From assembly GCF_016836705.1 (NCBI RefSeq), contig NZ_JAFCGY010000001.1:372001-436000 (forward strand): a DNA stretch of 64,000 nt. The letters run 5' to 3'. Origin of the DNA: Mesorhizobium caraganae (GTDB taxonomy: Bacteria > Pseudomonadota > Alphaproteobacteria > Rhizobiales > Rhizobiaceae). Positions 9,168-18,390 of this stretch are shown piece after piece. Under the pieces are notes generated by a model. The model searched no databases and was not told the origin of the DNA. It saw only the letters and a list, made by a program, of their open reading frames with translations. Numbering within the stretch: position 1 is the first letter of the stretch; the number at the start of each line of letters is the position of its first letter. A program made the position numbers and the translations under genes.

Positions 9168-9995
9168 ATGACGACGATTGCGTTGTTCGGTGCCGGCGGG
9201 AAGATGGGGTACCGCCTGTCGACCAATTTTCGCGGTTCGCCCTATACGATACGCCATGTCGAGGTCAGCGATGCCGGCCGCGAGCGGCTGAAGTCGGGTC
9301 TGGGCTTCGAAGCCGTCAGCGCCGATGAAGCGCTCAAAGGTGCCGATGTGGTGATCCTGGCGGTTCCCGATACGCATATCGGCAAGGTGGCCGCCAGCAT
9401 AGAGAGCAACCTTGCATCGGGCACGATGGTCGTCGTGCTCGACGCCGCCGCGCCGTTCGCCGGCCATTTGCCGAAGCGGCCGGACCTGACCTATTTTGTC
9501 ACCCATCCCTGCCATCCGCCGATCTTCAACGACGAGACCGACATGGCGGCAAAAAAAGACTATTTCGGCGGCGTCAAAGCCAAGCAGCATATGGTCAGCG
9601 CGCTGATGCAGGGTCCGGAAGAGGATTTTGCCAAGGGCGAGGCGATCGCCAAGATCATCTGGGCGCCAGTGATGCGTTCGCACCGTGTCACTGTCGATCA
9701 GATGGCGTTGCTGGAGCCCGGCCTTTCGGAAACCGTATGCGCCTCGCTGCTCGTCGTCATGAAGGAAGCGGTCGACGAGGTCGTGGCGCGCGGCGTCGAC
9801 AAGCAAGCTGCGCTCGATTTCCTGCTCGGCCATATGAATGTTCTTGGCGCCGTCATCTTCGGCGAAACCAAGGGTGTGTTCTCCGACGCCTGCAACAAGG
9901 CGATCGAGTTCGGCAAGCCGGTGCTAATGCGCGACGACTGGAAGCGGGTGTTCGAGCCGGAAGAGATCGCCGCGAGCATTCAGCGCATCACCTGA
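9168..9995 (+). CDS. apnO: D-apionate oxidoisomerase
   Basis: 275 residues: an N-terminal Rossmann domain (ALFGAGGKMGYRL, residues 5-17) joined to the helical C-terminal domain of the phosphogluconate-dehydrogenase-like group. ApnO proteins described in apiose-degrading bacteria belong to this family and turn D-apionate into 3-oxo-isoapionate with NAD, combining oxidation and rearrangement. The assignment rests on family plus context: apsD, apnL, oiaX and oiaK all lie within 11 kb on the same strand. GGAGTAGGG precedes the ATG. A GntR-type operator lies 52 bases upstream, shared with the rest of the cluster. The enzyme is cytoplasmic. Confidence 0.85.
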   Translation: MTTIALFGAGGKMGYRLSTNFRGSPYTIRHVEVSDAGRERLKSGLGFEAVSADEALKGADVVILAVPDTHIGKVAASIESNLASGTMVVVLDAAAPFAGHLPKRPDLTYFVTHPCHPPIFNDETDMAAKKDYFGGVKAKQHMVSALMQGPEEDFAKGEAIAKIIWAPVMRSHRVTVDQMALLEPGLSETVCASLLVVMKEAVDEVVARGVDKQAALDFLLGHMNVLGAVIFGETKGVFSDACNKAIEFGKPVLMRDDWKRVFEPEEIAASIQRIT

Positions 9996-10021
9996 GGAAA
10001 GGCCAAGTCAGGTGCTCGCCG

Positions 10022-10059
10022 GAGCGTCTCGATGCCTCGGCGCATCGCCGCCGACGCTC
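10022..10059 (+). terminator. nested hairpin downstream of apnO
   Basis: GAGCGTC (10022-10028) pairs with GACGCTC (10053-10059), enclosing an inner stem GATGC/GCATC at 10031-10046. It begins 27 bases after the apnO stop and has no T-run, so it may protect the 3' end or help terminate the apnO transcript. Confidence 0.4.
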
Positions 10060-10102
10060 AATCTCGGTCGCATCAGGTACATATCATCTGAATTTGTGAT
10101 TG

Positions 10103-10118
10103 ACTCATCATACCAGTT
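10103..10118 (+). promoter_or_regulatory. putative GntR operator, copy B (transporter operon)
   Basis: ACTCATCATACCAGTT, 212 bases before the solute-binding-protein start. Thirteen of 16 bases match copy C and the same core is found at apnO. It implies a promoter here that drives the ABC transporter separately from apnO, with a leader of roughly 200 bases. Confidence 0.6.
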
Positions 10119-10125
10119 GGCTTAG

Positions 10126-11271
<1,146 letters not shown>

Positions 11272-11291
11272 GCCGGCGCGATATGAATAGA

Positions 11292-11317
11292 GAGGGACGA
11301 CCCACGGGTCGTCCCTC
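11292..11317 (+). terminator. intercistronic hairpin after the binding-protein gene
   Basis: GAGGGACGACCC (11292-11303) pairs perfectly with GGGTCGTCCCTC (11306-11317), 20 bases past the stop. There is no T-run. Such hairpins commonly stabilise the binding-protein part of a transporter mRNA and let it exceed ATPase and permease in amount. Confidence 0.65.
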
Positions 11318-11366
11318 GCCGCCATTTTCCGTGGGCGCCGACCGCCATGCTGAACAACAGGCCATC

Positions 11367-12011
11367 ATGCTGAACAACAAGCCGATCTGGCCGATCCTTG
11401 CCGCGACACTCGGCATCAGCCTTACCGCTTGCAAGATTCTTCCGACTCCCTCGGGGGACAGCGGCAGCAGCACCGCGTTCAACCCCGACAAGATGGTCGA
11501 GGAGATCTGGGTGGCGAAGGTCGTGCCCTATCTCCAGCGGAAAGCCGGGCCGTTTGCCGAGGTTCACGCGCTGGCGAAAACCGATCCCGCTTCTGCCGGC
11601 GCCAAACATGGCAATCCAAACAAGCAGGCAAATTCGCCTTGGACCTTCGCGGTTCGCGTTGAGGGCAAGATCATTGCCGCCAACACGGCGTCGCGCGCGG
11701 CGACGATGGATATCGATGTCGACGGCGACGGCAAGGCAGATGCGAGGGTGCAGATCGGACCGGCGATGCGGGGAACCGCGCTGCGCGACAGCCTCGATTT
11801 CATCCAGTTCAACGATTTTACCAACCAGATCGATTTTGCCCAGTTCGGCAAGGCGTTCAACGCCTATGTCGACAAGGCCGTGCTTTCCAAACTGCCGCGC
11901 GAGGCGCTGGAGGGCCGGACCGCCAAGGTTCTTGGGGCCTATACGCTCGAAAGCGGCCAGGACATGCCGCTGGTGACGCCGGCGGAGGCAGAAATCGGGC
12001 CGAAGCGATGA
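11367..12011 (+). CDS. DUF2291 lipoprotein linked to ABC transporter
   Basis: 214 residues starting at ATG 11367. The N-terminus is a lipoprotein signal with lipobox LTAC (Cys near residue 22), so it should be anchored to a membrane. The middle holds the DUF2291 core, including GPAMRGTALRDSLDFI and FTNQIDFAQFGKAFN, closely similar to the DUF2291 protein of the erythritol locus at 26.7 kb. The family occurs next to ribose-type ABC genes but its role is not established. It overlaps the ATPase start by four bases (ATGA). An identical 12-base start (ATGCTGAACAAC) occurs 20 bases upstream, out of frame. Confidence 0.8.
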   Translation: MLNNKPIWPILAATLGISLTACKILPTPSGDSGSSTAFNPDKMVEEIWVAKVVPYLQRKAGPFAEVHALAKTDPASAGAKHGNPNKQANSPWTFAVRVEGKIIAANTASRAATMDIDVDGDGKADARVQIGPAMRGTALRDSLDFIQFNDFTNQIDFAQFGKAFNAYVDKAVLSKLPREALEGRTAKVLGAYTLESGQDMPLVTPAEAEIGPKR

Positions 12012-13555
12012 GCGCTGTGGTTGCTCACGATGTCATCCTGAAGCTGGAAGACGTCTCCAAGGTCTATTCCGGCACCGTCGCGGTCAAGCGGGCGAATTTC
12101 GAGGTGCGCAAGGGCGCGGTCAATGTGCTGGTCGGTGAAAATGGCGCCGGCAAATCGACGCTGATGAAGATCATCGCCGGCGTCGAACAGCCGACGCTCG
12201 GCCGGATCCTTCTGGAAGGGGAGGAGGTCTCCTTCTCATCGTCGGGTGATGCGGTGAACCGCGGCATCGGCATGGTGTTCCAGGAGCTGAACCTGTTCGG
12301 CAATCTGACCGTCGCCGAAAACATCTTTGCCACGCGCGAGATCACCAACCGGTTCCGCAAGATAGACCGCAAGGAGCAGGAGCGCCGTGCCGCACAATTT
12401 CTCGAACGCCTGCAGGCCGGCATAAGGCCCGATATGCTGGTCGAGGATCTGCGCATCGGCCAGCAGCAGTTGGTCGAGATTGCCAAGGCGGTTTCGCTCG
12501 ATGCCCGTATCCTGATCATGGACGAGCCGACCTCGGCGCTGAGTGCGGCGGAAGTCGAGATTCTGTTCAAGGTGATCGCCGACCTCAAGGCGCGTGGCGT
12601 TGCCATCGTCTACATCTCGCACCGGCTGGAAGAGCTGATCCGCATCGGCGACTACATCACCGTGCTGCGCGATGGGCACATCACCGGCCAGGATGAGATG
12701 AGAAACGTCGACACGCGGTGGATCGTGCGGCAGATGATCGGCTCTGACGCCAAGGATTTTGCCAAGGCCGACGGCCATGTTCCCGGCGAAGAGATATTCC
12801 GCGCCGAGGACATCTGCCTGCCGCGCGCGACCGGCGGGCTTGCAGTCGACCACGTCTCGCTGTCGCTGCGCGCCGGCGAAATCCTCGGTATCTACGGCCT
12901 GATGGGCGCCGGGCGCAGCGAATTGTTCGACTGCATCATGGGCCGCCACGGCCAGGCCACCGGCGCGATCTTCATTGCTGGCAAAAGGGTCAAGGAGCGC
13001 GACACGACGCGGCGCATCCGGCGCGGGCTGGCGCTGATCCCCGAAGACCGCCAGCGCGAAGGGCTGGTGTCGATCCTCTCGGTCGCCAGCAATCTGACGC
13101 TGGCCAGCCTGTCGCGCTTTGTCCGGCTGTTTCATATTCGCAGCGGCCCCGAAAGGCAGGCGGTGACGCAGATGGTGCGGGAACTGGCGATCAAGGTTGC
13201 CGACCCGGCGCAGGACGTCTCGTCGCTGTCCGGCGGCAACCAGCAGAAGGTGGTGATCGGCAAGGCGCTGCTCACCGGCCCCAAAGTGCTGCTGATGGAT
13301 GAGCCCAGCCGTGGCATCGACGTCGGCGCCAAGGCGGATGTCTTCCGCACCATGCGCAAGCTGTCGCGCGACGGGCTGGGCATTCTCTTCGCTACCTCCG
13401 ATCTCGATGAGGTGATGGCGCTGTCCGACCGGATCGCGGTGATGAGCAATGGAAAACTGACGGGCATGTTCGATCGCGCCGAGGCGACGGAGGCGGCCCT
13501 TGTCGCCGCCTCCGCACTTGGCCACGGACCGGCCCCGCACACGGAGAACCCATGA
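12008..13555 (+). CDS. sugar ABC transporter ATP-binding protein, two NBDs
   Basis: 515 residues with two nucleotide-binding halves as in RbsA. The first has Walker A GENGAGKSTLM (about 39-49), signature region LRIGQQQLVEIAKA and Walker B ILIMDEPTSALS. The second has a degenerate Walker A GLMGAGRSELF, the signature LSGGNQQKVVIGKAL and MDEPSRGIDVGAKA. It powers uptake through the adjacent permease. Start ATG 12008 overlaps the DUF2291 stop, and its stop overlaps the permease start by four bases, so the genes are translationally coupled. The operon context suggests apiose or apionate import. Confidence 0.9.
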   Translation: MSAVVAHDVILKLEDVSKVYSGTVAVKRANFEVRKGAVNVLVGENGAGKSTLMKIIAGVEQPTLGRILLEGEEVSFSSSGDAVNRGIGMVFQELNLFGNLTVAENIFATREITNRFRKIDRKEQERRAAQFLERLQAGIRPDMLVEDLRIGQQQLVEIAKAVSLDARILIMDEPTSALSAAEVEILFKVIADLKARGVAIVYISHRLEELIRIGDYITVLRDGHITGQDEMRNVDTRWIVRQMIGSDAKDFAKADGHVPGEEIFRAEDICLPRATGGLAVDHVSLSLRAGEILGIYGLMGAGRSELFDCIMGRHGQATGAIFIAGKRVKERDTTRRIRRGLALIPEDRQREGLVSILSVASNLTLASLSRFVRLFHIRSGPERQAVTQMVRELAIKVADPAQDVSSLSGGNQQKVVIGKALLTGPKVLLMDEPSRGIDVGAKADVFRTMRKLSRDGLGILFATSDLDEVMALSDRIAVMSNGKLTGMFDRAEATEAALVAASALGHGPAPHTENP

Positions 13556-14616
13556 CTGATATCCCGGCCAAGGCGGCTGTCCCCTCCGTCTCGAGCGGCT
13601 CGCTGTTGCTCACGCTGATGAAGGCGAGGACTTTCATCGCGCTGATCGCCGTGCTGATCTTCTTTTCGATCGCGGCACCGAACTTCCTGTCGACCGCGAA
13701 TCTGATCCTGATGTCGAAACATGTGGCGCTGAACGCATTCCTGGCCATGGGCATGACCTTTGTCATCATCACCGGCGGCATCGACCTGTCGGTCGGCTCG
13801 ATCGTCGGCCTGTGCGGCATGGTCGCTGGCTATCTCGTGCTCAACGGCATCGACCTGCAATTCGGCTACACGATCTATTTCAACGTCTTCGAGATTGCGC
13901 TGATCACGCTGGCGGTCGGCATATTGATCGGCGCCGTCAACGGATTGCTGATCACCAGGCTGAACGTCGCGCCGTTCATCGCCACGCTTGGCGTGCTCTA
14001 CGTCGCGCGCGGCCTGGCGCTGCTGTCGTCGGATGGCCGCACCTTCCCCAATCTGGTCGGCAAGCCGGAACTCGGCACCACCGGCTTCGGTTTTCTCGGC
14101 GCCGGCCGGGTGCTCGGCCTGCCGGTGGCGATCTGGATACTGATCGTCGTTGCACTGGGGGCAGCCTATCTCGCCAGATATACGCCGCTCGGCCGCCACA
14201 TCTTCGCCGTCGGCGGCAACGAGCGGGCGTCGCGAATTTCGGGCGTCCGTGTCAACATGGTAAAAATGTTCGTCTACATGTTCTCCGGTTTGTGCGCGGC
14301 GATCGTCGGCCTCATCATCTCGTCCGAGCTGATGGCCTCGCATCCGGCGACGGGCGAGAGCTTCGAGTTGAACGCCATCGCGGCCGCCGTGCTCGGCGGC
14401 ACGTCGATGTCGGGCGGACGCGGTACGATCGGCGGCACCATCGTCGGCGCCTTCGTCATCGGCATCCTCTCCGACGGGCTGGTGATGATGGGGGTCAGCT
14501 CGTTCTGGCAGATGGTGATCAAGGGCCTCGTCATCATCGTCGCCGTCGTCGTCGACCAGGCACAGCGCCGGCTGCAGAGCCGGGTGACACTGATGCAGAT
14601 GGCAAAGGCAGGGTGA
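13552..14616 (+). CDS. sugar ABC transporter permease, RbsC family
   Basis: 354 residues, strongly hydrophobic, with eight to ten predicted membrane segments. The family signature GMTFVIITGGIDLSVGS (about 65-81) and the cytoplasmic coupling-loop region FAVGGNERASRISG are present. It forms the inner-membrane channel with the two-NBD ATPase encoded directly upstream (four-base overlap). Three bases separate its stop from the ATG of the apsD-like gene. Sequence and context indicate import of a branched or C5 sugar; the ligand itself is inferred. Confidence 0.9.
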   Translation: MTDIPAKAAVPSVSSGSLLLTLMKARTFIALIAVLIFFSIAAPNFLSTANLILMSKHVALNAFLAMGMTFVIITGGIDLSVGSIVGLCGMVAGYLVLNGIDLQFGYTIYFNVFEIALITLAVGILIGAVNGLLITRLNVAPFIATLGVLYVARGLALLSSDGRTFPNLVGKPELGTTGFGFLGAGRVLGLPVAIWILIVVALGAAYLARYTPLGRHIFAVGGNERASRISGVRVNMVKMFVYMFSGLCAAIVGLIISSELMASHPATGESFELNAIAAAVLGGTSMSGGRGTIGGTIVGAFVIGILSDGLVMMGVSSFWQMVIKGLVIIVAVVVDQAQRRLQSRVTLMQMAKAG

Positions 14617-14618
14617 GC

Positions 14619-15653
14619 ATGGCGGAGTTGCGGGGAGCGCTGATCGGTTGCGGCTTCTTTGCCGTCAACCAGATGCATGCCTGGCGTGACATTGAAGGCG
14701 CCTCGATCGTCGCCGTTTGCGACCGCGACCCGGAACGGCTGTGCATCGTTGGTGACCAGTTCGGCATCGCGAAGCGCTACGCCGACGCGGCCGAACTTTT
14801 TGCCAGCGAGAGGCTGGATTTCGTCGATATCGCCACCACGGCGCCCAGCCATCGTCCGCTGGTCGAGATGGCGGCGCGTTACCGTGTACCGGTGATCTGC
14901 CAAAAGCCGTTCGCGCCGACGTTGGCCGACGCCAAGGCCATGGTGAAGGCCTGTTCCGATGCCGGCGTACCGCTGATGGTGCATGAGAACTTCCGCTGGC
15001 AGTCGCCGATCCAGGCGGTGCGCGCCGTGCTCGACAGCGGCAAGATCGGCACGCCCTTCTTCGGCCGCGTCTCCTTCCGCTCCGCCTATGACGTGTTTTC
15101 CGGCCAGCCCTATCTCGCCAAGGGAAAGCGCTTCATCATCGAGGATCTCGGCATCCACAGCCTTGACATTGCCCGGTTCCTGCTGGGCGATGTGTCGACG
15201 ATCACGACACGAACCGTGCGCATCAACCCTGATATCGCCGGCGAAGATGTCGCGACGATGTTGATGGACCACAAGAACGGCGCGACGTCGGTCGTCGACT
15301 GCAGCTACGCGACAAAGCTTGCCGTCGAGCCGTTTCCCGAAACGCTGATCGAGATCGACGGCAGCGACGGCACGATCCGCCTGGCGCAAGGATACCGGCT
15401 CACCGTCACCGGCAAGAGCGGCACGAAGATCATAGACGTTTCGCCGCCGCTGCTGCCCTGGGCGTCGCGGCCCTGGCACAACATCCAGGAGAGCGTCGTC
15501 GCGATTCAACAGCACTGGGTCGACTGCCTGGCAAAGGGGACTGAGCCGGCGACCTCGGGCGCGGACAATCTCCAAACCTTTGCGCTTGTCGAGGCGGCCT
15601 ATCTGGGCGCCCAGAGCCACGAACCTGTCCACCTCGATGCCTTGCTGAAATGA
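14619..15653 (+). CDS. apsD: D-apiose dehydrogenase, Gfo/Idh/MocA family
   Basis: 344 residues: N-terminal NAD-binding Rossmann fold (LIGCGFFAVNQMHAW, residues 8-22) and a C-terminal alpha/beta domain with the His-Asp pair in EDLGIHSLDIARF. In described pathways ApsD oxidises D-apiose to D-apionolactone. The usual EKP motif reads CQKP here (near residue 90): the Lys is kept but Glu is replaced by Gln. Its stop overlaps the apnL start (ATGA), so substrate oxidation and lactone opening are coupled in translation. Family is sure; apiose specificity follows from the pathway context. Confidence 0.82.
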   Translation: MAELRGALIGCGFFAVNQMHAWRDIEGASIVAVCDRDPERLCIVGDQFGIAKRYADAAELFASERLDFVDIATTAPSHRPLVEMAARYRVPVICQKPFAPTLADAKAMVKACSDAGVPLMVHENFRWQSPIQAVRAVLDSGKIGTPFFGRVSFRSAYDVFSGQPYLAKGKRFIIEDLGIHSLDIARFLLGDVSTITTRTVRINPDIAGEDVATMLMDHKNGATSVVDCSYATKLAVEPFPETLIEIDGSDGTIRLAQGYRLTVTGKSGTKIIDVSPPLLPWASRPWHNIQESVVAIQQHWVDCLAKGTEPATSGADNLQTFALVEAAYLGAQSHEPVHLDALLK

Positions 15654-17488
15654 CAGCCGACGCCTTTCTCCTCTACGGCACGCATGTGGTCGAAGCCGCG
15701 CCGGTCAGGCTCAGCGCCGGCGCGCTCAGTGCGGACTTCGTCAATGGCAATCTGCGCACCATCCGCCATGGCGGCACCGAAGTGCTCCGCGCCATCGCCT
15801 ATATTGTGCGCGACCGCGACTGGGGCACTTACGAGCCTGAACTGACCGACCTTGTCATCGACCAGGACTCAGACGCCTTTTCGGTCAGCTATTCGGCAAG
15901 CTGCACGGGGCCGGACGCAGGCCGGCTCGGCTTTCGCGCCACCATCAAGGGCTCCGCCAGCGGCGAACTGGTGTTCGACGTCAGCGCTCTGCCCGAGAGC
16001 GATTTCGAGACCAATCGCTGCGGCTTCTGCATCCTGCATCCGATCGCCGGCCTGGCCGGCAGCCCGGTCACGGTCGAGCATACCGATGGCAGCGTGGTGG
16101 CGACGAAGCTGCCGCTGTTGATCGATCCCTGGCAGCCTTTCAAGGATTTGCGCGCCATTTCCCATGAGGTTCGGCCCGGCGTCACCGCCGAATGCCGGAT
16201 GGAGGGCGACACTTTCGAGATGGAAGACCAGCGCAACTGGTCGGATGCGTCCTACAAGACCTATGTCCGGCCGCTGGCGCTGCCATGGCCCTACGTGTTG
16301 CCTGCCGGTCGACCCGTCAGGCAGACGATCAGCCTGCGCATCATCGGCGGGGGGAAAATACCGGCTGTCGCGGCAAGCACCGAACCGGTGCGCATCGAAC
16401 TCCGCGAGGCCGGGCAGAGGCTGCCGGATATCGGCGTGATCATCTACCCGGATGACGTGGAGGCCGCGCTCGCAAACCTTCCGACATTGGCCGTGCTGGG
16501 CCCGCAGCAACTTGTCTTCCACTACGATCCGACACGTGGCCATGGGCTGGGTGCGTTGCAGTCCTTTGCAAAACTTGCCGCCGCCTATCCAGTGCAGACG
16601 ACGCTGGAATGCGTCGTTGCCTGCGCGGGCGATCTCGACGCCGAGCTTTCAGGCGTCGCCGGCATGGTGCGCCAGGCAGGGCTGAAACTCTCGGCCCTTG
16701 CCGTCTCGCCTTCCGTCGACCGGCAGTCGACGCCGCCGGGCAGCGCGTGGCCGGACTGTCCGCCGCTCGAAGACGTTTATGCCGCTGCTCGTCGCGCCTT
16801 TCCTGGTATCCGGCTTGGCGGTGGCATGTTCAGCTATTTCACCGAACTCAACCGCAAGCGCGTGCCGGCCGGCTTGCTGGATTTCGTCACCCACTGCACC
16901 TGCCCGATCGTGCACGCCGCCGACGATCTCAGCGTCATGCAGTCACTGGAGGCGCTGCCCTTCATCACGCGATCTGCGCGGGCGATCTTCGGAGAAAAAC
17001 CCTACCGCATCGGCCCGTCGACGATTGCCATGCGCCAGAACCCCTATGGCGGCGCGACCAAGGCCAATCCCGGGGGACAGCGCATCGCCATGGCCGACCG
17101 CGACCCGCGCCATGCCGGACTGTTCGCCGCCGCGTGGACGATCGGCTATGCCGCGCGCGTCGCGCCGGTTGGACTGGAGCAACTCACGCTCTCCGGCTTC
17201 GCTGGACCGTTCGGCGTGCTGGCGGCGTCGGGAGAATCCGTCGCGGAAGGATCACCCCGGCCGATCTTCGATGCCATCAAGGGACTTTGCGAAATGGCCG
17301 GCCTTGCGCATGTGGCGGCAACGACGAGCGATGAGACCAAGGTGCTGGCGCTGGCTGGCCGCGCCGCCTCGGGCAAGATCATCTTGTGGCTGGTGAACCT
17401 GACAGCGGGCGACGTGCCGGTCGACATCTCAGCGCTTGGTCGGGAGCAATTCTTGATGGCGCCTTACGCGATCGCGCGGATCAGCTAA
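15650..17488 (+). CDS. apnL: D-apionolactonase
   Basis: 612 residues, the length reported for ApnL, a family otherwise without well-known motifs. It contains an N-terminal beta-rich part and a central TIM-barrel-like part, with conserved-looking stretches HPIAGLAGSPV, EDQRNWSDASYKTYVRPL and FSYFTELNR. The enzyme hydrolyses D-apionolactone to D-apionate in the cytoplasm. Identification leans on size, these stretches and its position coupled to apsD and near apnO and oiaX/oiaK. It ends one base before the convergent gntR gene, with no room for a terminator between them. Confidence 0.78.
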   Translation: MTADAFLLYGTHVVEAAPVRLSAGALSADFVNGNLRTIRHGGTEVLRAIAYIVRDRDWGTYEPELTDLVIDQDSDAFSVSYSASCTGPDAGRLGFRATIKGSASGELVFDVSALPESDFETNRCGFCILHPIAGLAGSPVTVEHTDGSVVATKLPLLIDPWQPFKDLRAISHEVRPGVTAECRMEGDTFEMEDQRNWSDASYKTYVRPLALPWPYVLPAGRPVRQTISLRIIGGGKIPAVAASTEPVRIELREAGQRLPDIGVIIYPDDVEAALANLPTLAVLGPQQLVFHYDPTRGHGLGALQSFAKLAAAYPVQTTLECVVACAGDLDAELSGVAGMVRQAGLKLSALAVSPSVDRQSTPPGSAWPDCPPLEDVYAAARRAFPGIRLGGGMFSYFTELNRKRVPAGLLDFVTHCTCPIVHAADDLSVMQSLEALPFITRSARAIFGEKPYRIGPSTIAMRQNPYGGATKANPGGQRIAMADRDPRHAGLFAAAWTIGYAARVAPVGLEQLTLSGFAGPFGVLAASGESVAEGSPRPIFDAIKGLCEMAGLAHVAATTSDETKVLALAGRAASGKIILWLVNLTAGDVPVDISALGREQFLMAPYAIARIS

Positions 17489-17489
17489 G

Positions 17490-18203
17490 CTATTTTTCGG
17501 AATTCATCACATAGAGCGCGCGGGAGCGCTCGAGATGCTTGATCATCGCCTTCTCGGCGCCGTCGGCATCCTTCTTCTCGATGCGGTCGATGATCTCTTC
17601 GTGCTCGGTCAGCGTGAACTTTTCCTTGCCGGTCCAGATCAGCATTTCCGTATGATATTCCTTCAGCCAACCGAGCATCGCCTCGCTGACGGCGACATAG
17701 ATCGGGTTGCCTGAAATCGCCGCGATCTGGGTGTGAAACTTCATGTCGGCGGAGATGAAGGCTTCGGAATCGCCGCGAAAGCCGCGCTGTTCGGCAATTG
17801 TGGCCCGCAGTCGCTCAACGTCCTCGGCGGTGGCGTTTTCGGCGGCTTCCCTGACCATGCCGCGCTCAAAGAAGATGCGCGCGGTTTTCAGGTATTCCAG
17901 CGTGTCCTTCGACGACGACAGGATGATCTTGGCCGCGCCATCGACCTGTTTGATGATCGACTTGGCGGTCAGCTGCAGCACCTTGGCGCGCTCGCCATGC
18001 GAGATCGCGACCAGGCCCATATTGCTCAGCGCCTGCATCGCCTCGCGGATCGCGGGACGACCGACCTCGAAGCGCTCCATCAGTTCGCGCTCCGAAGGCA
18101 TATCGTCGCCCGGCGTCAGTTCGCCGCTGGTGATCAGGCGCTTCAGCCGCAAAAACACTTCATCGGAAAGCTTGCGCCGGACGATCGGCTCCGAACGGTT
18201 CAT
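17490..18203 (-). CDS. FadR-subfamily GntR transcriptional regulator of the apiose cluster
   Basis: 237 residues: an N-terminal winged helix with LSDEVFLRLKRLITSGELTP and PSERELMERFEVGRPAIREA (recognition helix near 40-55), and a C-terminal FCD helical bundle whose metal/ligand residues include DMKFHTQIAAISGN. Such regulators normally repress and release DNA on binding an acid or sugar-acid ligand. The gene points away from oiaX across a 187-base gap that carries operator copy C, and the same element precedes apnO and the transporter. It is therefore the probable repressor of the whole route, with apionate or a later intermediate as candidate inducer. Confidence 0.85.
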   Translation of the reverse strand: MNRSEPIVRRKLSDEVFLRLKRLITSGELTPGDDMPSERELMERFEVGRPAIREAMQALSNMGLVAISHGERAKVLQLTAKSIIKQVDGAAKIILSSSKDTLEYLKTARIFFERGMVREAAENATAEDVERLRATIAEQRGFRGDSEAFISADMKFHTQIAAISGNPIYVAVSEAMLGWLKEYHTEMLIWTGKEKFTLTEHEEIIDRIEKKDADGAEKAMIKHLERSRALYVMNSEK

Positions 18204-18321
18204 CGTCGCGAATCACTCCCTTGACCGGTGTCTATCTAGCACTGCCGTCACGATTTCCAGAATGCCTGCCAGCCAATCAGCCCATATCTTGCGAGCAGGA
18301 TATTGCTTGCAAAGCTTATGT

Positions 18322-18337
18322 ACTCATTATACCAGAT
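18322..18337 (+). promoter_or_regulatory. putative GntR operator, copy C (oiaX/gntR intergenic)
   Basis: ACTCATTATACCAGAT stands 53 bases before oiaX and 118 before the divergent gntR start. It shares ACTCATYATACCAG with copy B and the core with copy A. CATTAT within it could act as a -10 with TTGCTT at 18303-18308 as -35 (16-base spacing), so binding would block the promoter. Confidence 0.6.
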
Positions 18338-18390
18338 TTCGACGATCAAGGAACGCTTTTCGAACCTCCTTCGGCCTCAGACAACGAACC

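Noticed and set aside
12236..13540. 434-codon minus frame opposite the apiose ATPase gene
   Set aside because: Antisense to both ABC domains; composition typical of reversed GC-rich coding DNA.
17743..18390. N-terminal extension of oiaX from the long open frame
   Set aside because: It is antisense to gntR and covers the intergenic operator; RuBisCO-like proteins begin at MITLTYR (18391).
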